Below are positions 26,537 to 34,470 of a stretch of 64,000 nt of DNA, in pieces; within the stretch, counting starts at the first letter, position 1; every line of letters begins with the position of its first letter. The DNA lies in assembly GCF_910594985.1 (NCBI RefSeq), contig NZ_CAJVCE010000005.1:346996-410995 (forward strand), in the 5' to 3' direction. Origin of the DNA: Paenibacillus allorhizosphaerae. Its GTDB lineage: Bacteria; Bacillota; Bacilli; Paenibacillales; NBRC-103111. Both the position numbers and the translations under genes were made by a program. The notes beneath the pieces are model-generated. The model did no database searches. It was given only the letters and a program-made list of their open reading frames with translations, and was not told the origin of the DNA.

Positions 26537-26572
26537 GACATATAATGTCCCGTAGGGACTTATTTCGTCCAC
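26537..26572 (-). promoter_or_regulatory. CggR-like operator in the gap leader
   Basis: On the minus strand the sequence fits the Bacillus CggR site CGGGAC-N6-TGTC-N4-CGGGAC-N6-TGTC. The second half is perfect (CGGGAC, six bases, TGTC). The first half is degenerate (GTGGAC, six bases, AGTC) at the right spacing. It begins at about the predicted +1, so a bound repressor would block early elongation. The same DNA forms a perfect GGGACAT-ATA-ATGTCCC palindrome at 26535-26551. Confidence 0.65.
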
Positions 26573-26578
26573 AACTGA

Positions 26579-26607
26579 ATTATACCACCCTTTTTATGGG
26601 AAATCAA
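26579..26607 (-). promoter_or_regulatory. SigA-type promoter of gap
   Basis: On the minus strand, TTGATT (26607-26602), a 17-base spacer and TATAAT (26584-26579) precede the operator. The predicted start is about 26572. Confidence 0.75.
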
Positions 26608-26693
26608 TCCCGTTTCCAATGCAACAAAGACCGATCGGACTGCGTTTATTTGTTAGAACGATTAACGTTTAAAACGATGGAGTGTGTGCCGCC

Positions 26694-27521
26694 TTGAAAA
26701 GAGTTCCATTAACGCTTGCGATGAGCGCCGGCCTGCTGATCGCCGGTACGACGACCGCTTTTGCGACCGATGCCGTGAAAGCCGTGTTATTTCCCATTCA
26801 AGTATTCATCAATGGGAAAGCTCCGGCGCTTCCTGCGGAAAGTCCGGTCCTGAACTACAACAATCAGACTTACGTCCCCCTCCGATTTTTCTCCGAGCAG
26901 CTCGGGCAGCAGGTCGAATACAACCAAGGCCGGACGAACGAGCAGAGCAGCGTAACATTGGGTTCTCCGGACCGCGGTTCGGCGGGGCAAGCATGGCATT
27001 TGACCTACTTGATGCAGCCCGGCAATCATAGAGATGCTCCACTCTCCCTCATGTTGAACATGAAGGAAGTAAATCCTGAGGAAAACAAGCCTTTGGAAGA
27101 CCGCAAGTATCAATTTCAAGCTTCGATTTATAACGTCGGCGAGCAGGATCTGGTTCTGTTAAACGGGTTCAAGATCGATTTGGAAATGGTGAGAGGAAGC
27201 GAAGACGGAAACAGGGAGGTCGTATGGGAAGGCTCCATCGAACACACCCCTTTGAAGGACGGCCCGGCCCATATCAACGGGCTTCCGATTCCCGGAGCGA
27301 ATAACGACATGTTTTGGGGCGTTCAATCGCCGGCCTGGAGCTGGGATGGCAAGGATCGCAACGGCGCTGCGCTGAAGCCGGGATCTTATTTTTTAAGACA
27401 AAAGGAAGGCGCTCATCTGCAATATACGATCATGAACGGATCATCCGAAATTCAGATGCATCAATTCAATCGCAGCATGGCTAACGGGATCGCCGGTTTC
27501 GACATACGCCCTCTCCCTTAA
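26694..27521 (+). CDS. Secreted stalk-domain / BsuPI-domain protein
   Basis: A protein of about 275 residues. A signal peptide (LTLAMSAGLLIAGTTTAFA) is followed by a copper-amine-oxidase-N-like stalk domain (VFINGKAPALPAESPVLNY..YVPLRFFSEQLG), which usually binds the cell surface. The C-terminal two thirds match the BsuPI (intracellular proteinase inhibitor) domain: KYQFQASIYNVGEQDLVL, VVWEGS, WSWDGKDRNGAALKPGSYF. This would be an extracellular protease inhibitor or beta-sandwich protein. The TTG at 26694 has TGGAG upstream; an ATG at 26682 is an alternative. It is divergent from gap and ends in a strong terminator. Confidence 0.75.
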   Translation: MKRVPLTLAMSAGLLIAGTTTAFATDAVKAVLFPIQVFINGKAPALPAESPVLNYNNQTYVPLRFFSEQLGQQVEYNQGRTNEQSSVTLGSPDRGSAGQAWHLTYLMQPGNHRDAPLSLMLNMKEVNPEENKPLEDRKYQFQASIYNVGEQDLVLLNGFKIDLEMVRGSEDGNREVVWEGSIEHTPLKDGPAHINGLPIPGANNDMFWGVQSPAWSWDGKDRNGAALKPGSYFLRQKEGAHLQYTIMNGSSEIQMHQFNRSMANGIAGFDIRPLP

Positions 27522-27526
27522 ATGAA

Positions 27527-27565
27527 GCAAGGCTGCCGAGCTAAGAATATGGCCGGCAGCCTTGC
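27527..27565. terminator. Bidirectional terminator
   Basis: A perfect 11-bp stem (GCAAGGCTGCC / GGCAGCCTTGC) lies between the convergent BsuPI-domain gene and folC. Confidence 0.75.
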
Positions 27566-27642
27566 TTTGCATATAACCGTATCAAACGTCGAAGTCCGAT
27601 TGCTGCAACAAGCCACAGCCTTATTGTGGGGAAGCGCTCGGG

Positions 27643-28983
27643 TCAAAAGCCTTTATATGATTCCACCTTATATAGTATCCACGATCGGACATCGGAAATA
27701 AGGTACAGCGTCCCGGAAACCACGGCAAGGTCATCTTTCTTTGTTACATCATAAAGCAATTTCAGCGCGTTCTTCCATTCCGGCTCCACATACATCCGGA
27801 TTTGCAAATGATGTTCATCGGCGATGCGCCGCGCCAATTGAAGTAGATCGTTTGCAGGCATCTGATTCCGAAACGCCGGTTCGGTAACAATAAGCGTATC
27901 GACTAACGGTAACATGTGCTTGAGGTATTCCGTATGCTCCTTCGTATTCAGCATGCCCATCATCAGGTTCAATCGATTATATGAATAGATCGTACGCAGT
28001 GCATCCGCGAGCGTCTGAGCTCCTTCCGGATTATGCGCTCCGTCAAGTACGATTCGCGGTTCGCTGGAGACCATCTCGAGCCGGCCGGCCCACTCCGTTC
28101 GGGCTAATCCTTCTTCGAGCCCGTACAAGCTTATGCCGTGCCCGGCCCGCAATACCTCCAAAGCCATGAGCGCAACCGACGCGTTCTTGAATTGATGCCG
28201 TCCGTTCAGCCAGATTTGCAACCGTTCACGGCGCCCGAACGCGCTCCGGAAGTTGAAAACTTGCTCGTTAAGCTTGGAGGATACCTCCTCAAAATCGAAA
28301 TCCCGCTTCAACAAATACAGTGGGGAACCTTGAGCTTCACTACGCTGCCGAATGACTCCGATCACTTCTTCCTGCTCCACGCTGCTTACGACAGGGATAC
28401 CGCGCTTGATAATGCCGGCCTTCTCGTAGGCAATCTTTTCGAGCGAGTCCCCCAATACGGCCATATGGTCATGACCGATATTCGTTATGACGGAAACGAG
28501 CGGCGTAATGACGTTCGTCGAATCCAGCCTGCCGCCTTGACCTACTTCCAGGACGACGAAATCGGGCCGAACTTGGGAAAAATAAACGAATGCCATACAA
28601 GTCGTCACTTCGAACATCGTAGGGTGACCAAGATCGGACTGCGCGACCTCATCCACTAAAGGCTTCAACCGATTCGTAATCGCAAGCACCTCGTGCTCGG
28701 GGATATCTACGCGGCTGCATTTGATCCGGTTCGTGAAACGTTCAATGCATGGCGAGGTGAACGTTCCTACCGAGTACCCGCTTCTTAGAAGCATCTCTGT
28801 CAAGAACGCACACGTCGAGCCTTTGCCGTTCGTACCGGCGACATGAACGAATGACAGCCCGCGTTCCGGATGCCCCAGCTTATCGAGCAGCATGTCCATT
28901 CGTTTCAAGCCCGGTTTGATGCCGAAAGGAACGATCCCCTCAATCCAATTGACAGCCGTAGAAAAGTCTTTGAAATGATCCAT
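27643..28983 (-). CDS. folC: Folylpolyglutamate synthase / dihydrofolate synthase
   Basis: A 446-residue Mur-ligase-type enzyme that adds glutamate to folates (and, in many bacteria, glutamate to dihydropteroate). The P-loop is GTNGKGST (residues 50-57), the metal and ATP site is VLEVGQGGRLDSTNVI with ITNIGHDHM, and the C-terminal domain holds RIVLDGAHNPEGA. The ATG at 28983 follows AGGAGG. A ZTP riboswitch lies directly upstream, so folC is controlled by the purine intermediate ZTP that accumulates when folate is short. It is a single gene, not linked to valS as in B. subtilis. Confidence 0.93.
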   Translation of the reverse strand: MDHFKDFSTAVNWIEGIVPFGIKPGLKRMDMLLDKLGHPERGLSFVHVAGTNGKGSTCAFLTEMLLRSGYSVGTFTSPCIERFTNRIKCSRVDIPEHEVLAITNRLKPLVDEVAQSDLGHPTMFEVTTCMAFVYFSQVRPDFVVLEVGQGGRLDSTNVITPLVSVITNIGHDHMAVLGDSLEKIAYEKAGIIKRGIPVVSSVEQEEVIGVIRQRSEAQGSPLYLLKRDFDFEEVSSKLNEQVFNFRSAFGRRERLQIWLNGRHQFKNASVALMALEVLRAGHGISLYGLEEGLARTEWAGRLEMVSSEPRIVLDGAHNPEGAQTLADALRTIYSYNRLNLMMGMLNTKEHTEYLKHMLPLVDTLIVTEPAFRNQMPANDLLQLARRIADEHHLQIRMYVEPEWKNALKLLYDVTKKDDLAVVSGTLYLISDVRSWILYKVESYKGF

Positions 28984-29012
28984 ACGTGCACCTCCTAGAA
29001 AATAAAAAAGCA

Positions 29013-29108
29013 TTCGATCCGAAGATCGAACACTTTGCCCAGGCGTACGGCTTTGTCCGTATGTGCTCCCTCGTGGTTCACCACGTTTACGCCAGTCGCA
29101 CATACCAA
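29013..29108 (-). promoter_or_regulatory. ZTP (pfl) riboswitch with terminator
   Basis: Read on the minus strand, the aptamer contains CGACTGGCG, a hairpin with GTGGTGAACCAC, GGGAGCAC, and the second conserved block TACGCCTGGGC. These are the hallmark blocks of the pfl/ZTP aptamer. A hairpin (TTCGATC-TTCG-GATCGAA, 29030-29013) followed by a T-rich run forms the intrinsic terminator. ZTP binding to the aptamer would prevent termination and turn on folC. Folate genes are known targets of this class. Confidence 0.88.
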
Positions 29109-29195
29109 ATATTTACTCTTATTATAGTCGACCGGCTGCAATAAGCAAGGCTTTTTTCAAAGCGAGCCTCGTTCGGTTTCCTTTCATTCCCGTAA

Positions 29196-29973
29196 TCAAA
29201 TGTGTTTCTTCGCGACGATGGCGATTTCATCAGGCAAATACGATTTCATTGTACTGCCCTGCACTTCCGTTTCGACCATGCGTTCTATTGTAAAACCGGC
29301 TTCGGAAATCGCATTGACGATATCGGCCATCGTATGAAAAATTATTGACGGTCGGCTTGTTCACATTGACACCGAACCTTCTTCCGGCTGCGGTTGCGTC
29401 AAATCGATAGTAATGCGGCGCTCTGTCGTGATAACGGCGCTTAATCTCCAGCATTCCGTTATTTTCTTGCAACAACTTGCTCAACGGATGCACTCCTGCA
29501 TATAATACGCGTCCCCCTGGTTTCAACACCCTGTACCATGTCTTGAACGCTTTCTCGATGTCTTCGTACCAGACCAAATAGGTGGCGTAAACGATATCGT
29601 AGGCGTCATTCGGGATGGGTGGCAAGGTTTGGGCATCGGCTACTTGAAAATCCACGTCCAAATCCATGATTGCGGCATTTTTCTTAGCGATTTCGATCGC
29701 TACTTCGCGAATGTCGCACGCCGTCACCTTTGCGCCCAAATTTGTCCACGTGAATGCTTGGCTGGCATCGCAGGCACAGCAAGTGTCGAGCAGTCGAAGT
29801 CCCCGAACATCGCCCAATAGACGAAATTCAAAGGAATCGTCCACCCCGCCTTCGGCAAAAAACTTGTAATAATCGGGCCTGTCTTTCAGAATCGCTTCCA
29901 TGTATTCCGGGTGGTACGCATCCCACTGCTTTTGGATCATGAGGAGATGGTCGTTTTCTTTCACAAGCTTCAC
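29196..29973 (-). pseudogene. SAM-dependent methyltransferase with a one-base frameshift
   Basis: The frame from 29973 encodes a methyltransferase: LRLLDTCCACDASQAF in the motif I place, VTACDIREVAIEIAKKNA for motif II, DAYDIVYATYLVWYEDIE and LKPGGRVLYAGVHP. At about 29337-29341 a run of five T's (minus strand) shifts the frame, and the read-through continues in nonsense to 29230. With four T's the protein would continue FHTMADIVNAISEAGF and end DEIAIVAKKHI at 29196. The motif I glycines are mostly missing (DTCCACDAS), a feature of one methyltransferase subgroup. It may be a true mutation or a sequencing error. Confidence 0.75.
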
Positions 29974-30094
29974 TCCTTCCAGTGGGATTATTATACAAAC
30001 ATGACGCTGCGTACCAGTAGAGAAACTTCCGTTTGAGGTTAAACTTTACCCGTGCATGTTCGAAGCAGGAGCAGTCTTCCCGCCAGTCAGCGCC

Positions 30095-30652
30095 TTATTC
30101 GCTGACCATTCTATACATGAGAATCAAATCGATATAGCTGCCTGAGCCGAGCTTGATTTGCCGCATACGCCTGCCCTCCTCCAGAAAACCAAAACCTTGA
30201 TAGAGCCGGATCGCATGCTCATTCGTAGAAAATACCTCCAGTCCGACTTTTTCAATGACCGGGTGAGATTCAGCCCAACCCAGCATAGCGGAAATCAATA
30301 GCTTTCCAATCCCTTTTCCCCTCCACTGACGAAACAACATCATGCCAAATTCACCATAATGAGCTCGCCGCTGCAAGGAGGGTGTATGAAAAACGAGCCA
30401 GCCGGCGACCTCGCCGTTCACCTCAGCGACGATGAACAGTTCCTTTTCGCTTCTGGAGATTTTATCGATTAAACCGCGGTAGCTTTCTTCCGAATTGCGC
30501 AATTCATGAGGCTGCGTGATGACAAATTCGTTCTCGTCCACAACCGATCGCTGAATATGATAGGCGTTCAAAGCATCTGCGGGCGCTGCGGACCGGATGA
30601 CAACGTGCTCTCCCGTTGACAGGATCTTTTCAATAATCGGGATCGTGGCCAT
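30095..30652 (-). CDS. GNAT acetyltransferase
   Basis: A 185-residue acetyltransferase. It shows VNGEVAGWLVFHTPSLQRRAH, the acetyl-CoA loop RQWRGKGIGKLLI and LEVFSTNEHAIRLYQGFGF, with the conserved Tyr. The C-terminus YIDLILMYRM is typical of RimI-like proteins in Bacillus. The ATG at 30652 follows AAAGGGAG at a good distance; the GTG three codons earlier overlaps that site. It is a single gene and the substrate is unknown. Confidence 0.87.
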   Translation of the reverse strand: MATIPIIEKILSTGEHVVIRSAAPADALNAYHIQRSVVDENEFVITQPHELRNSEESYRGLIDKISRSEKELFIVAEVNGEVAGWLVFHTPSLQRRAHYGEFGMMLFRQWRGKGIGKLLISAMLGWAESHPVIEKVGLEVFSTNEHAIRLYQGFGFLEEGRRMRQIKLGSGSYIDLILMYRMVSE

Positions 30653-30854
30653 GGTTTTCACTCCCTTTCATTCCTATCGATCGGTCGCTATCTTACGGGG
30701 TATTTCCGGTCGAATCTAACTGAAACGTGTTGGTGATACCTCCAGGTTACTCGAACAGTTTATTTTATTCATTCCCACTCCGGTTCAAGTCCTCGATAAG
30801 GTACAGTAAAATAAAAATATCCGCCATTATAAAATTCCCGGTAACAAAAAAAAG

Positions 30855-30879
30855 CCTTGGTGAGAGAATGTCACCAAGG
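30855..30879 (-). terminator. Rho-independent terminator
   Basis: A perfect 9-bp stem (CCTTGGTGA / TCACCAAGG) is followed, on the minus strand, by a run of T's. It would end the oligogalacturonate-lyase transcript that stops at 30923. Confidence 0.8.
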
Positions 30880-30922
30880 GCAAACGATTCGTTTCGTGAG
30901 TGATATTGATTCACAATACCGG

Positions 30923-31986
30923 CTACAGCACTGAGTCAATATCTATGCAGCCGACCCGTAAAAACCCGCTTTCATCCTCATAAGTAAACGCCACCTTGCT
31001 GCTGTCGGGACTGAACGACGGATGGGGATGGCCGGGATGATGCTTCCAGCGGTCGATCTCGCACAGAACGGCGGACTTGCCGTTCCGTACGTCGGTTAGC
31101 ACGATTCGGCTTCGCGTCCCTCCAGGTCCCGTATCCGATACGGTCCAGCGCCCGTCGGGGCTAACGGCAGCGTGCCAATGGACATGCTCGCTGTTGACGC
31201 AGCCCCAGCGCTCCCCGTCCTTCGTTACGTAATATATTCCTGTCGGAGTCAGCGGACTGACTCCGTATTTGACGAAATACAATCGCTCGCCGTCATGCGA
31301 CCACATTTCGTGGCCTACGCATTCGCCGACCGTGCCGTCATCCAGCCGCTTCTGCTTGAAAATATTGTCCGCCTTGCCTGTCTTCGCATCGACAACCCAG
31401 ATCCGGTCCGGTATGTGCTCGGTCGCTCCTTCATGCGCGTAGAAGATGAGACCGGATAGACCGGATTCACCATGGCGTGGCTCGCTATCGGAAACGGCTT
31501 GGCAAACAACGGGTCGATAGCAACGCGCCATTCGCCGGTAGGAACGTCGATTGATAATACAAGCGTGTGCTCCTCCCGGCTGCCTATGACCGATACGGTC
31601 ATGCAATCGTTTGAGATCGACACGGGACCGACCAGTTTCATCTCTTCATCGACCGTACATATTTCGCGAACGTGAGCACTGTTGTAATCGACGGCAAGAA
31701 TTTTGTTGCCGACGCAGTAATAGTAATGATCGTCGGACGCGGATGTCCCCGCCTCGTACGGAACGTTCTCGGCCAAAACCTTGCTGCCGCCGGTTTCCGT
31801 ATTGTACAGCACGTACCGGCATCGGTACGTGTCCGGATTCACGTTCGCCGATACGATCAGGTCGCGGCTGTTGCTTCTCCACGAAGAAGCGGTAAAATAC
31901 CCGTGAACCGTATGGGATTGTTCGCTGCCGACGGAATGGATCGTGCGGCCGGTTTGCGCGTTCGTTACAAGCTTGGCTGCCAGCAT
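30923..31986 (-). pseudogene. Oligogalacturonate lyase-like (PL22) protein, frameshifted
   Basis: Two overlapping minus-strand frames make one beta-propeller protein of about 353 residues. The first runs from ATG 31986 to SHAMVNPVYP near 31455. The second continues GLIFYAHEGATEHIPDRIW, ECVGHEMWSHDGERLYFVKYG and HPGHPHPSFSPDSSKVAF to 30923. HEG..DR.W, the THEFW-like GHEMW and the HPHPSF block match oligogalacturonate lyases of Erwinia type, which split unsaturated digalacturonate in the cytoplasm. A one-base deletion or two-base insertion near GGTCTATCCGGTCTC breaks the frame. No signal peptide is seen. A binding-protein gene lies 35 bases upstream in the same operon. Confidence 0.72.
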
Positions 31987-32021
31987 GAAATGATCGCCTT
32001 CTTTCCCATTTCGTATATCGT

Positions 32022-33374
32022 TTATTTAACTTTCAGCTTGGCAATCTGCTGATTGATCTGTTCTTCTGCTTCTCTTAGCGCAGTGTTGACGTCTTTGTCG
32101 TTCACGACAACTTCCTTGAATTTCGCTTGCATGACGGGAGCGGCTACGGAATCATATTTCGACACCGGCTTTCTTGTTGGGGCAAGCTGATTTTTAATTA
32201 AAGCTTCGCGGTTTTTGCCTTCCAGTATCGGGTTTTCCTTTCCGTACTCCTTCTTGATCTCCTGGTTTTTCAACACGGTCATTCTTCCCTGCTTAATCTC
32301 CGCCGTCTGCACTTCATCCGATAAAATATGCGCGATCGCCTGGAAGGCTTGCTCCTTATACTTGCTGGTTTTGGAGATCGCCATGCCGGGGGCGAACATT
32401 TGGATCGTTCGGCCGGGAGCCTCCTTGAAGGTCGGGAGCGCGACCACATCCCAGTTGAGGCCTCCTTTGATCGCCTCTGGCAGCGATCCGAAAATCGTCG
32501 TCGAAGCGAACATGGCGAGCGTTTTGTCCTTCAAATAATACTGCGACGCTTTTCCGTAATCTTGTGAAGCGAGCTTGCCGCCGTCCATCTCGTAAATCCG
32601 CTTCATTGTGCCGAACCAGTTTTTCCACGGATCGGTATTGACCACCGCATTGTCATTCGCGTCGAGAAGCGGCAGAGATAATTGATTGTAAGGGATCAAG
32701 ATGTTGTCATTGATGCCGATGCCGCGAAACTGCACGCCGTCCACCAGCTTCGTCACTTTTTTGGCCAGCTCGATCGCATCGTCCCACGTCATGCCATCCT
32801 TCGGATACGGTACGCCGAATTTATCGAATATATCTTTATTGTAAAACAGCGCCTCCACATTGATCGAGCGGGGCAATGCGAGCAGCTTTCCTTCATTGCC
32901 TGCACCTGCATACGCCTTCATATCATCGATTACGGCCGGGTCGATCCGGCCCAGGTCGAAGTTGTATTTTTTGGCGAGCAGCGTCATGTCAAGCGGAACG
33001 TCCAAGTCTTTGTACGTAATAATATCCGCACCGCTGTCGAGGAAAAGAATGTCCGGCACCGTGCCCCCCGCCACAAGGTCTTCGATCATGGAGCCTTTCG
33101 CCCGTTTCACCACTTGAATCGTAATAAACGGATATTTCTTTTTGATCGGCTCTTCGAACGCGGTTTTGAACAATTCATCCCCCATGCTCGTGTTGAATAC
33201 CGTGAGCGTGATCGGTTCCGTACTCATCGCCGCAGGCTCGTTCTTGCCTTTATCCGACGGAGCCGGATTCGCATTCCCACCTGCCGGGCCTCCTTGCGCA
33301 CACCCCGCCATTCCTAGCGCCAGTGACATTACACCGGCCAGCCAAGCAGACCTGCTCTTCTTTGTATAGGTCAT
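32022..33374 (-). CDS. Family-1 extracellular sugar-binding lipoprotein, orphan
   Basis: A 450-residue lipoprotein with lipobox LGMAGC (about residue 25). Family landmarks are EALFYNKDIFDKFGVPYPKDGMTW (split for length), QLSLPLLDANDNAVV, HILSDEVQTAEI and DVNTALREAEEQINQQIAKL. It is followed by the PL22-like gene in the same operon and is divergent from an AraC regulator, so pectin-derived oligosaccharides are the likely ligand (inferred from context). No permease genes are nearby. GGGAGGG precedes the ATG. Confidence 0.88.
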   Translation of the reverse strand: MTYTKKSRSAWLAGVMSLALGMAGCAQGGPAGGNANPAPSDKGKNEPAAMSTEPITLTVFNTSMGDELFKTAFEEPIKKKYPFITIQVVKRAKGSMIEDLVAGGTVPDILFLDSGADIITYKDLDVPLDMTLLAKKYNFDLGRIDPAVIDDMKAYAGAGNEGKLLALPRSINVEALFYNKDIFDKFGVPYPKDGMTWDDAIELAKKVTKLVDGVQFRGIGINDNILIPYNQLSLPLLDANDNAVVNTDPWKNWFGTMKRIYEMDGGKLASQDYGKASQYYLKDKTLAMFASTTIFGSLPEAIKGGLNWDVVALPTFKEAPGRTIQMFAPGMAISKTSKYKEQAFQAIAHILSDEVQTAEIKQGRMTVLKNQEIKKEYGKENPILEGKNREALIKNQLAPTRKPVSKYDSVAAPVMQAKFKEVVVNDKDVNTALREAEEQINQQIAKLKVK

Positions 33375-33564
33375 ATTGAACCCTCCCGATTGATCAAAAT
33401 AAATAAATTTTTTTTCATTTCTAAGTAAAACGCTTCCAGAATACCAAGGCGTTCGTATATGATTAAACCAAATTTAAAGCGCGTACTACACGCAAGGCAT
33501 GCTTGCTTCATATCCGATTTTACTATGAGGAATGTGCAATTGAGGTCGTGGGAGGAGGCTCGTG

Positions 33565-34470
33565 ATGAACGTTCATGATTCGGAACCTTTTGTAGACAGC
33601 ATGGTCAACAATGATTTGAAGGATTTGCCCTTCTTTATTAAACATCGCTGGACCGACTTGCATTTTCGCATGAATTTTCATTCCCACAACGGGTATGAGC
33701 TGTATTTCGTCCATGACGGCACCGGCAATTTTTTGACAGACGGCCGGATTTATACGATCGACGGATTCGATATCTTTTTGATCGGAGAGAACGAGATTCA
33801 TAAGCCGATTCCCGCCCAAGGCCGTCCGTTTACCCGGACCGTCATTAATTTTTTGCCGGAGTTTCTGCATTCCAGCACCAAGAAGAAGTGGCTCGAGATG
33901 TTCGAGAGAGCGCACCATCCGGATAAGATGCACATCCGCTTGAATGCCAAGGAGCATTCGCACATATCCGCTATATTGTCCCGCATGCACGAGGAGTACT
34001 CTACCCGGGAGTATGGCTTCGACCAAATGCTCGGCGTTTATTTGAACCGGCTGCTCTTCGAAATTTATCGGCTGCTTCATTCCGGCAAAGAACCGGATTC
34101 CAAAGCGTCCGGCAGCTCCACCAATGCCATCGTCGAAAACGTCATCAACTATTTATCCGAGCATTATGCCGAAGACGTTTCTCTCGATGAGCTCGCCAAA
34201 ATGTTTTTCATAACCCCTTACTACTTATGCCATCTGTTCAAAAAAACGACCGGCGATACGATTAGCAAATTCATCCTGTATACACGCATCCACCATGCCA
34301 AAAGGCTGCTAACCCGCTCGGACCTGACCATTTCGGATATTGCGATGATGGTCGGCTTCAACAGCTACCCGTATTTCGGCATGATCTTCAAGAAACACGT
34401 GGAAATGACGCCGAAGCAGTTCCGCACAAAATATAGACAGACAAGCCCGAACGGGCTTGATCCCGGTTAA
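33565..34470 (+). CDS. AraC-family transcriptional regulator
   Basis: A 301-residue regulator. The N-terminal cupin-like domain has FRMNFHSHNGYELYFVHDG and the effector pocket strand GFDIFLIGENEIHKP. The C-terminal HTH pair is near VSLDELAKMFFITPYYLCHLFK and ISDIAMMVGFNSYPYFGMIFK, ending with MTPKQFR. The ATG at 33565 follows GGGAGGAGG. It is divergent from the orphan binding-protein gene (190 bases between starts) and is its likely regulator. Its stop codon overlaps that of the convergent beta-helix gene (TTAA is read on both strands). Confidence 0.9.
   Translation: MNVHDSEPFVDSMVNNDLKDLPFFIKHRWTDLHFRMNFHSHNGYELYFVHDGTGNFLTDGRIYTIDGFDIFLIGENEIHKPIPAQGRPFTRTVINFLPEFLHSSTKKKWLEMFERAHHPDKMHIRLNAKEHSHISAILSRMHEEYSTREYGFDQMLGVYLNRLLFEIYRLLHSGKEPDSKASGSSTNAIVENVINYLSEHYAEDVSLDELAKMFFITPYYLCHLFKKTTGDTISKFILYTRIHHAKRLLTRSDLTISDIAMMVGFNSYPYFGMIFKKHVEMTPKQFRTKYRQTSPNGLDPG

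Noticed and set aside
33425..33440. cre-like sequence (TAAAACGCTTCCA) upstream of the binding protein at 32022
   Set aside because: It misses the first two fixed bases and one other position of the CcpA consensus, so it is too weak to list as a site.
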